DNA of 10,824 nucleotides from Ruminococcaceae bacterium UBA1236. Lineage in GTDB: Bacteria; Bacillota; Clostridia; Oscillospirales; Acutalibacteraceae. The notes beneath the pieces are model-generated. The model worked only from the letters and a program-made list of their open reading frames with translations, searched no databases and had not been told where the DNA came from. The stretch lies in the NCBI GenBank assembly GCA_002309055.1, contig DBWO01000025.1, positions 13,990 to 24,813 on the forward strand. Reading direction: 5' to 3'. Position numbers and translations under genes: made by a program. Positions 1 through 6,831 of this stretch are shown here, piece after piece (the first letter of the stretch is position 1; the number at the start of each line of letters is the position of its first letter).

Positions 1-753
1 AAATTCCTTGACATCAAGTGCCGCATGGCAGGCCTTACCCCCGACGCTGTTGTAGTTGTTGCAACCGTCAGAGCCCTCAAGATGCACGGCGGCCTTGACA
101 AGAAACAGCTTGCGACTGAGGATCTTAACGCTCTCGAGAAAGGTATTCCCAACCTTCTCAGACACGTTTCAAACATCAAGAATGTTTATAAGCTTCCCTG
201 CGTTGTCGCAGTTAACAGATTCCCCACCGACACCGACGCTGAAATCGATTTCATCATCGCTAAGTGCCGTGAACTCGGCGTTAACACCGTGCTTTCAACG
301 GTATGGGCCGAAGGCGGCAAAGGAGGCGAGGAGCTCGCGAAAGAAGTTGTCCGCCTGTGCGAAGAAGAAAAAGGAGATTTCACATTCTCCTATGAGCTTG
401 AAGGAACAAGCATTGAAGAGAAAATCGAAGCGGTCGTTAAAAAGGTTTACGGCGGCAGCGGCATAACCATTATGCCCGGCGCTAAGAAACAGATAGAGCA
501 GCTCACCGCTCTCGGCTGTGACAAGATGCCCGTATGTATCGCCAAAACACAGTACAGCTTTTCGGATGACCCGACCAAGCTCGGCGCTCCCGAAGATTTC
601 ACCGTAACAGTCAAGAATGTCAAAGTATCCGCAGGCGCGGGCTTTGTGGTTGTGCTCACCGGCGACATTATGACAATGCCCGGCCTTCCCAAAGTGCCTG
701 CCGCAGAGAAAATTGATGTTGACGAAAACGGCAAAATCAGCGGTCTGTTCTGA
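1..753 (+). CDS. fhs: Formate--tetrahydrofolate ligase, C-terminal part (5' truncated by window edge)
   Basis: Cytoplasmic enzyme that joins formate to tetrahydrofolate using ATP, giving 10-formyl-THF for purine synthesis and, in acetogens, the methyl branch of the Wood-Ljungdahl pathway. The reading frame is open from base 1, so the ATG at 25 is internal; residues KFLDIKCR precede it. About 250 residues are present, roughly 45% of the usual length near 555. Family hallmarks visible are VATVRALKMHGG early in the fragment, VAVNRFPTDTDAEI, the segment around KMPVCIAKTQYSFSDDP, and the typical C-terminus PGLPKVPAAEKIDVDENGK. The product is highly conserved and the frame is intact. It is followed by a strong terminator and is convergent with the next gene, so it is the last gene of its transcript. 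Whether it serves acetogenesis or only biosynthesis cannot be told here. Confidence 0.97.
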   Translation, partial: KFLDIKCRMAGLTPDAVVVVATVRALKMHGGLDKKQLATEDLNALEKGIPNLLRHVSNIKNVYKLPCVVAVNRFPTDTDAEIDFIIAKCRELGVNTVLSTVWAEGGKGGEELAKEVVRLCEEEKGDFTFSYELEGTSIEEKIEAVVKKVYGGSGITIMPGAKKQIEQLTALGCDKMPVCIAKTQYSFSDDPTKLGAPEDFTVTVKNVKVSAGAGFVVVLTGDIMTMPGLPKVPAAEKIDVDENGKISGLF

Positions 754-793
754 TATTTTAAATTTAACAATTACCTTCATTGTATGCTGAAAT

Positions 794-840
794 TTCAGCC
801 CCCCGGTTTATCCGTATCCGGGGGGCTGAAGCTTTTATTT
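794..840 (+). terminator. Rho-independent terminator of fhs
   Basis: A perfect 13-bp GC-rich inverted repeat (794-806 with 818-830) encloses an 11-base loop. It is followed by GCTTTTATTT on the plus strand. It lies 40 bases after the fhs stop. Read on the minus strand the hairpin is equally stable but is followed by only a short T stretch, so it may also stop the convergent gene at 863-1540, less efficiently. Confidence 0.9.
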
Positions 841-862
841 ATGAAATTATTGATTTTGAATA

Positions 863-1540
863 TCAGTGTTTAAGCACGCAGTAAACGAATACGCCTGTGA
901 AATGAGTTAAAATCGCAAGCAGTGAGATAATGCGGTAAATGCCGCCGAAGCCTTTGATTTTCTTTCTGTAAAGGAAGAAGATAAGGCTGACAACATAAAG
1001 CAGGCCTCCGGCTATAAGATAAATCATGCACTCTTTGCCGTAAAGCACATAAAGCGGCCATACAACAAGCGGGAAAGCGAGACCGATAGCGCCCATCGAA
1101 CCGTTTGCAAGAACAGAATATGTCTTGAAATCAATCGCGCTGAAAACGATTCCGACGGTAGATACGGCAAACGCAGCCGCTGCTGAAATGATTGAAAGCT
1201 GAATATAATCCTGAGCAATTATGAAGGCAAATAAGAAATAAACGCCGATTATCATCATGTAGGTGCTGCAGTGGTCAAGAATCTGAAACACTTTTTTGGC
1301 AGTACCGTTTATAAGCCCGTGATATACGGCGGAAATGGTATAGCGGAAAATAATGGTTAATCCGCAGAACAAACCGCCGAAAAGAGCCAGATAATTATGA
1401 TGCAGGAATGAAAACGCGAAGAAAAGCACAGTGAGGATAATCGAGATGCCGGCAATGACAATGCTGACTACCATACTGAAAATCTCATCACCGCGGGAAA
1501 TGCCGGGAACGGGGCGTTCTGCAAGAGGAATTCGTTTCAT
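863..1540 (-). CDS. Haemolysin III / PAQR family membrane protein, degenerate metal site
   Basis: A 225-residue integral membrane protein with about seven hydrophobic segments, similar in length to bacterial HlyIII/YqfA proteins. The diagnostic first block is present: S70-A-V-Y-H74, then ILDH with D89, followed by the aliphatic STYMMIIG segment. These match the Ser, His and Asp that help bind zinc in PAQR proteins. The C-terminal HxxxH of the family (as in adiponectin receptors and B. cereus HlyIII) aligns with G199-G-I-Y-R203, so both histidines are missing. The start is placed at the ATG at 1540, because GGAG (1550-1553) sits 9 bases upstream. A longer frame from a TTG at 1549 would overlap that site. 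Family members are often called haemolysins, but no such activity can be inferred. The gene is monocistronic. Confidence 0.85.
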   Translation of the reverse strand: MKRIPLAERPVPGISRGDEIFSMVVSIVIAGISIILTVLFFAFSFLHHNYLALFGGLFCGLTIIFRYTISAVYHGLINGTAKKVFQILDHCSTYMMIIGVYFLFAFIIAQDYIQLSIISAAAAFAVSTVGIVFSAIDFKTYSVLANGSMGAIGLAFPLVVWPLYVLYGKECMIYLIAGGLLYVVSLIFFLYRKKIKGFGGIYRIISLLAILTHFTGVFVYCVLKH

Positions 1541-1569
1541 AAGAATCAACTCCGAAAAGCTTTTTTATT

Positions 1570-1598
1570 ATTTTAGCACTTAAAAATGAAATATGCAA
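1570..1598 (-). promoter_or_regulatory. Predicted SigA-type promoter of the PAQR gene
   Basis: Read on the minus strand: -35 TTGCAT (1593-1598), a 17-base spacer and -10 TAAAAT (1570-1575), preceded by TG at the extended -10 position (TGCTAAAAT). The -35 box begins inside the T-run of the terminator of the upstream GGGtGRT unit. Predicted by eye only. Confidence 0.6.
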
Positions 1599-1635
1599 GA
1601 AAAAACTGCCGCAAGTATCATACTTACGGCAGAAT
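1595..1635 (-). terminator. Rho-independent terminator of the NifU-like/GGGtGRT unit
   Basis: Arms 1606-1617 and 1621-1632 form a 12-bp stem with a 3-base loop. On the minus strand the single non-Watson-Crick position is a G-U pair; on the plus strand it is a C-A mismatch, so minus is the working orientation. A run of six T follows on the minus strand. It lies 25 bases past the stop of the GGGtGRT gene. Confidence 0.85.
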
Positions 1636-1656
1636 TTTTTTAACGGAATTATAAAC

Positions 1657-2655
1657 TTATTTCATTGCCTCTTCAACGGCAACCGCACATGCAACCGTAG
1701 CGCCGACCATGGGGTTGTTGCCCATGCCGATAAGACCCATCATCTCAACGTGAGCGGGAACTGATGAAGAACCTGCAAACTGAGCGTCGGAATGCATTCT
1801 GCCCATAGTATCGGTCATGCCGTAGCTGGACGGACCGGCCGCCATATTATCGGGATGAAGTGTACGGCCTGTGCCGCCGCCCGATGCGACTGAGAAATAG
1901 TTAACGCCGTTTTCAACACACCATTTCTTATATGTGCCGGCAACGGGATGCTGGAATCTGGTGGGGTTGGTTGAGTTGCCGGTGATGGAAACGCCGACGT
2001 TTTCAAGCTTCATAATGGCAACGCCTTCGGGCACGTTATCGGCGCCGTAGCATCTTACTTTAGCTCTGTCGCCATCTGAATAGGGAGTTTCGGAAACGAT
2101 GGTAACTTTTTCAGTGTAAGGATCAAACTCGGTCTTAACATAAGTGAAGCCGTTGATTCTGGAAATAATCATAGCAGCGTCTTTGCCGAGACCGTTAAGG
2201 ATAACCTTAAGGGGCTTAACTCTTACTTTGTTTGCGTTGAGAGCGATTTTGATTGCGCCCTCAGCGGCGGCGAAGGACTCGTGGCCTGCAAGGAAGCAGA
2301 AGCACTCGGTCTCTTCCGAAAGGAGCATTTTGCCGAGGTTGCCGTGGCCGAGACCGACCTTGCGGTTATCGGCAACTGAACCGGGGATGCAGAAGCTCTG
2401 AAGGCCGACGCCTATTGCGGCGGCGGCATCGGCGGCCTTAACACAACCGGATTTGATTGCGATTGCGCTGCCTACTGTATATGCCCACACGGCGTTTTCA
2501 AAACAGATGGGCTGAGTTTCTCTGACTATCTTGTCGCAGTCAACACCCTTTGCAAGAGTGATTTCTTTGCATTCTTCAATTGAAGAAATGCCGTATTCGG
2601 CGAGAACGGCGTTGATCTTGTCAACTCTTCTCTCATAGCTTTCAAATAATGCCAT
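1657..2655 (-). CDS. GGGtGRT family protein (function unknown)
   Basis: A 332-residue, probably cytoplasmic protein recognised by the motif that names its family, GGGTGRT, at residues 259-265. The flanking blocks are also typical: NSTNPTRFQHPVAG at 227-240, and a glycine-, methionine- and serine-rich C-terminal part with SYGMTDTMGRMHSDAQFAG and MGLIGMGNNPMVGAT. There is no signal peptide and no clear membrane segment. Ten cysteines are present, including a CFC pair at 118-120. The glycine-rich motif could bind a phosphate or nucleotide, but no biochemical function is known to me. The ATG is 22 bases after the stop of the NifU-like gene and has a strong GAGGAGG site 8 bases upstream (2664-2670). 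The two genes are co-transcribed, and the same neighbour is known in other Clostridia. The family assignment is secure; the role is unknown. Confidence 0.9.
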   Translation of the reverse strand: MALFESYERRVDKINAVLAEYGISSIEECKEITLAKGVDCDKIVRETQPICFENAVWAYTVGSAIAIKSGCVKAADAAAAIGVGLQSFCIPGSVADNRKVGLGHGNLGKMLLSEETECFCFLAGHESFAAAEGAIKIALNANKVRVKPLKVILNGLGKDAAMIISRINGFTYVKTEFDPYTEKVTIVSETPYSDGDRAKVRCYGADNVPEGVAIMKLENVGVSITGNSTNPTRFQHPVAGTYKKWCVENGVNYFSVASGGGTGRTLHPDNMAAGPSSYGMTDTMGRMHSDAQFAGSSSVPAHVEMMGLIGMGNNPMVGATVACAVAVEEAMK

Positions 2656-2677
2656 TTTATTTACCTCCTCTTACAAA

Positions 2678-3373
2678 TTATTCCTTACGCGGATCGATGT
2701 ATTTTGCGGCATCGGCAAATCTGCCGTAGGTGCCTATGGCTTTGTTATAAGCAGTGTTGGGGTCGTCGCCCTTCTTGATGAAATCGGTCATCTTGCCGAG
2801 AGAAACAAACTCGTAGCCGATAACCTGATCATCGCTGTCAAGAGCAAGTCTTGTGACATAACCCTCTGCCATTTCAAGGTAGCGAACGCCCTTGACCTTG
2901 GTGCCGTACATTGTGCCGACCTGTGAACGAAGGCCTTTGCCGAGGTCCTCAAGACCTGCGCCGACAGAAAGACCGTCGTCCGAGAAAGCGGACTGTGATC
3001 TGCCGTAAACAATCTGAAGGAAGAGCTCACGCATTGCGGTGTTGATAGCGTCGCAGACAAGGTCTGTGTTGAGAGCCTCAAGGATGGTCTTGCCGGGAAG
3101 AATTTCAGCCGCCATGGCAGCGGAGTGAGTCATACCCGAGCAGCCGATTGTCTCAACGAGAGCTTCCTCTATAATGCCCTCTTTGACATTGAGTGAAAGC
3201 TTGCAGGCACCCTGCTGAGGAGCGCACCAGCCGACACCGTGTGTGAAGCCTGAAATATCTTTGATTTCATAAGCTTTGACCCATTTGCCCTCTTCGGGAA
3301 GGGGCGCCGGGCCGTGATTGGGTCCTTTTGCCACGCAGCACATATTCTGCACTTCGTTTGTGTAGTTGATCAT
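2678..3373 (-). CDS. NifU/IscU-like iron-sulfur scaffold family protein
   Basis: A 231-residue cytoplasmic protein. The segment around residues 54-100 (GACKLSLNVKEGIIEEALVETIGCSGMTH then GKTILEAL) follows the IscU/NifU N-terminal fold pattern, with C78 in the place of the second IscU ligand. Related proteins are usually annotated as Fe-S cluster assembly scaffolds. It is longer than IscU (about 130 residues), with an N-terminal stretch carrying C12-C13 and a C-terminal extension of about 70 residues. C50 and C57 lie near, but not exactly at, the first IscU cysteine. No cysteine occurs where the third ligand is expected. Scaffold function is therefore inferred from family, not shown. The start is set at the ATG at 3373, because AAAGGAG (3382-3388) sits 8 bases upstream; an ATG at 3391 would contain that site. 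First gene of a two-gene unit with the GGGtGRT gene. Confidence 0.8.
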   Translation of the reverse strand: MINYTNEVQNMCCVAKGPNHGPAPLPEEGKWVKAYEIKDISGFTHGVGWCAPQQGACKLSLNVKEGIIEEALVETIGCSGMTHSAAMAAEILPGKTILEALNTDLVCDAINTAMRELFLQIVYGRSQSAFSDDGLSVGAGLEDLGKGLRSQVGTMYGTKVKGVRYLEMAEGYVTRLALDSDDQVIGYEFVSLGKMTDFIKKGDDPNTAYNKAIGTYGRFADAAKYIDPRKE

Positions 3374-3413
3374 ATTGTTTTCTCCTTTCATCGGATGTGA
3401 ATTAACCTAATAC

Positions 3414-3442
3414 ATTTTAAACTAAATAACAATAATTATCAA
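3414..3442 (-). promoter_or_regulatory. Predicted SigA-type promoter of the NifU-like/GGGtGRT unit
   Basis: On the minus strand: -35 TTGATA (3437-3442), a 17-base spacer and -10 TAAAAT (3414-3419). The predicted transcript starts near 3407, leaving a leader of about 34 bases. The -35 box overlaps the stop codon of the upstream glycosyltransferase gene. No terminator is seen between the two units, so readthrough is possible. Confidence 0.65.
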
Positions 3443-4182
3443 GAGTTTTTATTATCATTTTTTAAGAGCTTATTTTTAGGAGTAAATCTCACTCTGAAGG
3501 CGACTTTGAGATACATTGCCGTTTTGATAAATGAATTTTTGGATCTGCCTTCAAGCCTTCTGCCCGTGCATTTCGCCGGAACTTCAACAATGTCTATACC
3601 GAGGCGTACGGGAACAAGAACCATTTCGGGAAGAAACAGGAAGTGCTGCTCTTTCCAGTCAATCGAATTAAACATTTCAACGGGCATAGGGCCTACGGGA
3701 TTTGTTAAATCGGTGACCTTGCTTTGAAACAGAAGTCTTAAGAAAACCTGCGCCGCTCTGTTAAATTCCTTTCTGAAAAAAGGATAATCGGTAAATGAGC
3801 CTTTGATAAGCCATCTTGATGATTTGACATAAGAATCCGGATAAATCTTTGCCTTATCAATCAGGGCTTTGACACAGTCAACATCAATCGCGAGATCGCC
3901 GGGGAAAGGCATAATGTGTGAGGATGCGGAAACTTTGACAGAATCCCTGACAGCACCGCCTATACCGGGCTCTGTCTGGACAACCTCTCTGACTTTTGAA
4001 CCGTATCTGTTTATCAGCTCACGGATTTTCCGCTTGCATTCATCCGAAGCGTTTCCGGGCCTTACAAGAATGATGCTGTCGATATCTTCACCGCAGGTTG
4101 ACAGCATATTATCAACGGTTATTTCAAGAGATTTTGTCTCATCGGTCGCGCCGACAATCGGGGTGAGTGATACAAACTTCAT
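3439..4182 (-). CDS. Divergent family-2 (DPM1-like) glycosyltransferase
   Basis: A 247-residue soluble GT-A type protein. The C-terminal half follows the polyprenol-phosphate sugar transferase pattern: FFRKEFNRAAQ, then DLTNPVGPMPVEMF, then FLFLPEMVLVPVRLGIDIVEVPAKCTGRRLEGRSKNS, where the EVPxxxxxRxxGxSK ending is typical. The N-terminal half is unusual. The nucleotide-binding DDGSxD block appears as RPGNASD (41-47), and the DxD metal motif as P94-G-D96. GIGGAVRDSVKVSAS (74-88) retains the usual GxGxAxRxG-like helix. No C-terminal membrane helices are present. Likely it moves a sugar onto a lipid carrier or surface molecule; donor and acceptor are unknown. The ATG overlaps the radical SAM stop by one base (TAATG), with GAGGAGGG upstream inside that gene, so the two are translationally coupled and probably act together. 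Confidence 0.75.
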   Translation of the reverse strand: MKFVSLTPIVGATDETKSLEITVDNMLSTCGEDIDSIILVRPGNASDECKRKIRELINRYGSKVREVVQTEPGIGGAVRDSVKVSASSHIMPFPGDLAIDVDCVKALIDKAKIYPDSYVKSSRWLIKGSFTDYPFFRKEFNRAAQVFLRLLFQSKVTDLTNPVGPMPVEMFNSIDWKEQHFLFLPEMVLVPVRLGIDIVEVPAKCTGRRLEGRSKNSFIKTAMYLKVAFRVRFTPKNKLLKNDNKNS

Positions 4183-6104
4183 TATGCGTCACCCTCCTCG
4201 GTATATTCGACTTTTTCGCGCGGATTTATCATCAGCATAGCGGAATAACGCTTGCCGTACCAGACTATTTCACGGGCGTAATCCTGCCAGTTATCAAAAG
4301 CGGCGCGGGCTTCGGCGTGAAGATGAGAACGGCATTTTTTAAGCTTAACGCTGTTTGATGAATCATTGAAATACGGGTAAAAATTCCGGCCCGAATAAAT
4401 GTCAACAGTCTTTTCGTTAAGACCTCTGAGTGTGCCTTTCTGATATGCTATCAGATCCTCAAGCAAGTCTTCCTCTATTCCGAATTTTTCAAGGAACGGA
4501 CGGATTTCGGACCAGAAAGCCTCACTGTTTTTCATAACCTCAAGGAACACGCCTTCCTCAAAATACCAGCCGGTTGAGCTGAACTCCTCCTTACGGTAGG
4601 TCCAATCGGCGTTTTCCGTGTCTTCTTTTCTGGCTTTCAATTCTTCAAAAAGGTTATGCAAAAAGCCCTCGCATCCGTCAAAAATAAAATTGAACAGTGA
4701 ATTGTAGAAATCAAAATATGAAACCTGTTTTTCACGATGCACAAAAACAGCAAAAAATCTGAGAAGCGCCATATGATGAAAAGCAAGCAACACAACCGAA
4801 AACATATTCGCCTTTACCCAGTCGCTGTGCGGCATGGTATTTGTTTCAACAATAATATCAAGATATTCGGGCACCCCGTTGAAATTGGGATTATAGTGAA
4901 TACCGTACGAAGGAATTCTGACAGTTTTTATCCCGTGTTTTTTCTGATACCCGGGATCCGCCATGAGCGAGTTGGGATAAACCTGACACTCGTAAACCGT
5001 CATGGCATTGTCCTGCCCCGATTCAATTAGAGAGCAGAGACCTCTGCAAAAGCTGTCAAAGGTTTCTCCGGGAAGGCCGAGAATAAGATCGGTAAAAGTA
5101 GGTATACCGGCGTCTTTATACCGACAGTCAAGATCTTTGAACTTATCGAGCATAATATTTTTTCGCCCTATATTTTCCAGAGCATCCGAGTTCAAAGACT
5201 GATAAGATAAGGTAACGCCCTTATCGGCATTGTTTTTGTTGAGTATATATCCCGCCTTGAAAACGTTATCATTGCTTTCCTTGGCATAAGCCGGCTTGAA
5301 TATATCGGGATAGCCGTATTTTTCCTTCATCAGAACAACATATTCGGCTATTTCAACATCGCGGTCAAGGATGCCGAAATTGGCATCGGCGCAGTAAACA
5401 TATTTTATCTTATGCTCTGCTATCCACTCTATTTCAGCCCGTATTTTTTCCATTGAAAAGAGTCTCAGATTTTTTGAAAAACTCCATTCGCAATATGCGC
5501 ACTGATAAGGACAGCCGCGATTGGTTTCAAGCGTTGCGTGAAACTCAATCTCGGGGAATTCTTTCATTATGCCGTCAAATACTCCGCTTTTGTAAGGCGA
5601 GGGATATGAAGACAAATCGGTCGGGATATAAAAACCGGTTGATACAATCTCTCCGTTTTCACGGAATGAAAGATTGGGAACATCGTGCATTGATGTACCG
5701 TTAATAAGAGCCTTCAGGAAAAGAGCGGTTGTCTCTTCGCCTTCCTTATGCAGCAGATAATCAACATAGGGCAGTTCATCGAGCGTTTTTCCGTCGGGAG
5801 AAATGCTGTGACCGCCGAACAGTATTTTTACGCCGGGATACTTTTCTTTAATCAGCTTTGCCACAGATTTATTATATTCATAATTCCAGGCAAAACATGA
5901 AAATGAAACAATATCGGGATTTTTAACTCTTTTGATAACATCTTCCGGTTTTTCTCTTGAAACGATAATATCGGGAAAATCATAATGTTCTGTTATTGTT
6001 TCATCATTCATGAGATATGCGGCAATACATCCCATACCGTAAGGCAGGAACCAGGGAGAATCGTATGAAATGTTTACCTGAAACATGTAAAATAACTTTT
6101 TCAT
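4182..6104 (-). CDS. B12-binding-domain radical SAM protein
   Basis: A 640-residue cytoplasmic enzyme of the class B (cobalamin-binding) radical SAM type. Residues about 1-135 look like a Rossmann-type B12-binding domain (IVSFSCFAWN at 65-74, ILFGGHS at 94-100, then HKEGEE), but without the DxHxxG motif, so the cobalt would lack a protein histidine ligand. Residues about 188-400 are the radical SAM barrel: C198-P-Y-Q-C202-A-Y-C205 binds the 4Fe-4S cluster, and LGLPGET lies at 342-348. Residues about 420-640 form an unassigned C-terminal region rich in aromatic and charged residues. Family members methylate or rearrange unactivated carbons; the substrate here is unknown. The start is weakly supported (GGGTT about 6 bases upstream). 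It begins 31 bases after the membrane gene and overlaps the glycosyltransferase start. Confidence 0.88.
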   Translation of the reverse strand: MKKLFYMFQVNISYDSPWFLPYGMGCIAAYLMNDETITEHYDFPDIIVSREKPEDVIKRVKNPDIVSFSCFAWNYEYNKSVAKLIKEKYPGVKILFGGHSISPDGKTLDELPYVDYLLHKEGEETTALFLKALINGTSMHDVPNLSFRENGEIVSTGFYIPTDLSSYPSPYKSGVFDGIMKEFPEIEFHATLETNRGCPYQCAYCEWSFSKNLRLFSMEKIRAEIEWIAEHKIKYVYCADANFGILDRDVEIAEYVVLMKEKYGYPDIFKPAYAKESNDNVFKAGYILNKNNADKGVTLSYQSLNSDALENIGRKNIMLDKFKDLDCRYKDAGIPTFTDLILGLPGETFDSFCRGLCSLIESGQDNAMTVYECQVYPNSLMADPGYQKKHGIKTVRIPSYGIHYNPNFNGVPEYLDIIVETNTMPHSDWVKANMFSVVLLAFHHMALLRFFAVFVHREKQVSYFDFYNSLFNFIFDGCEGFLHNLFEELKARKEDTENADWTYRKEEFSSTGWYFEEGVFLEVMKNSEAFWSEIRPFLEKFGIEEDLLEDLIAYQKGTLRGLNEKTVDIYSGRNFYPYFNDSSNSVKLKKCRSHLHAEARAAFDNWQDYAREIVWYGKRYSAMLMINPREKVEYTEEGDA

Positions 6105-6135
6105 CAGTTAACCCGAATACAGAGAAAAGAGAGAC

Positions 6136-6831
6136 TTATTTTTCCTTCTTCTTTGTGCGCATTGCTTTGAAATCATCATACCAGAGATTCTTATGGATAA
6201 TGAGCGCGACAACGAGGGAAACAACGATTGTTACAAACATAAGAACGCCTACGCCCGTTGTGGGGGAAGCGATAAGCACGGCTACGCCCGCGAGAACGGG
6301 GGCTATGGCAAGGCGCCAGTGCTTCATAAAATAGCTCGCGCCAAGTGCGCCGAAAAGAGCGGGAAGCACGTTGCTGAATGCCGCGCTGAATGTGGGGTTA
6401 TCGCTGGCAGATTGGAATATACCCGAGAACAGGAGAACACCAACGGCGATAACTACTGTTGTGGTGAGTGAGGAAACGGCTATGGAAATTGTGCTGATGA
6501 CTTCGCCTTCTTCGGTGTTGGGTTTAACCTTGGCGTTTTCCATTGCGTTAAGACCGCAGGGAAGCTTGAGGTTTGAAATATTGCCCGTAACAAACGAAAG
6601 ATAAGTGCCGCCGGCGCCGAGCATAGGAACATAAGTTACCACTTCAATAACGGCGGTAACCCAGTAAAGCGGAGCGAGAGTTGCGACTATCTTTCCGATA
6701 ATCGGGAGACTCGGCCAGGCGTCAAGGATGATTGACATGGCAACGGGAACCGCGAACATCATAATGAGAGCGGCGTAATTCCATACAGCGCCCCAGAGGT
6801 GAACTCTGCCGAAATAGTTTTTCTTATCCAT
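6136..6831 (-). CDS. Integral membrane protein, partner of the DUF5058 protein (unknown function)
   Basis: About 231 residues with about six hydrophobic segments (near residues 19-37, 47-70, 113-140, 152-170, 174-190 and 194-213) and a lysine-rich tail, TKKKEK, expected on the cytoplasmic side. The central loop at about 84-112 (TGNISNLKLPCGLNAMENAK, then PNTEEGE) is the most polar part and ends in the helix that starts STISIAVSSLTTT. I do not recognise a named family. The ATG at 6831 overlaps the stop of the upstream DUF5058 gene by one base (TGATG), with GGGAGG about 9 bases upstream. A GTG one codon earlier is possible. The tight coupling suggests the two products form one membrane complex, perhaps a two-subunit transporter; that is inference. 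The radical SAM gene follows after 31 bases. Confidence 0.75.
   Translation of the reverse strand: MDKKNYFGRVHLWGAVWNYAALIMMFAVPVAMSIILDAWPSLPIIGKIVATLAPLYWVTAVIEVVTYVPMLGAGGTYLSFVTGNISNLKLPCGLNAMENAKVKPNTEEGEVISTISIAVSSLTTTVVIAVGVLLFSGIFQSASDNPTFSAAFSNVLPALFGALGASYFMKHWRLAIAPVLAGVAVLIASPTTGVGVLMFVTIVVSLVVALIIHKNLWYDDFKAMRTKKKEK

Noticed and set aside
295..780. 161-residue minus-strand frame opposite fhs, and similar long frames opposite other genes
   Set aside because: These are antisense shadows of conserved genes in GC-moderate codon usage. The opposite frames match known families and these do not.
2144..2441. Plus-strand arginine-rich frames inside the GGGtGRT gene
   Set aside because: Composition is that of a reverse-frame shadow. 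They lie within a well-supported conserved gene and have no start signals.
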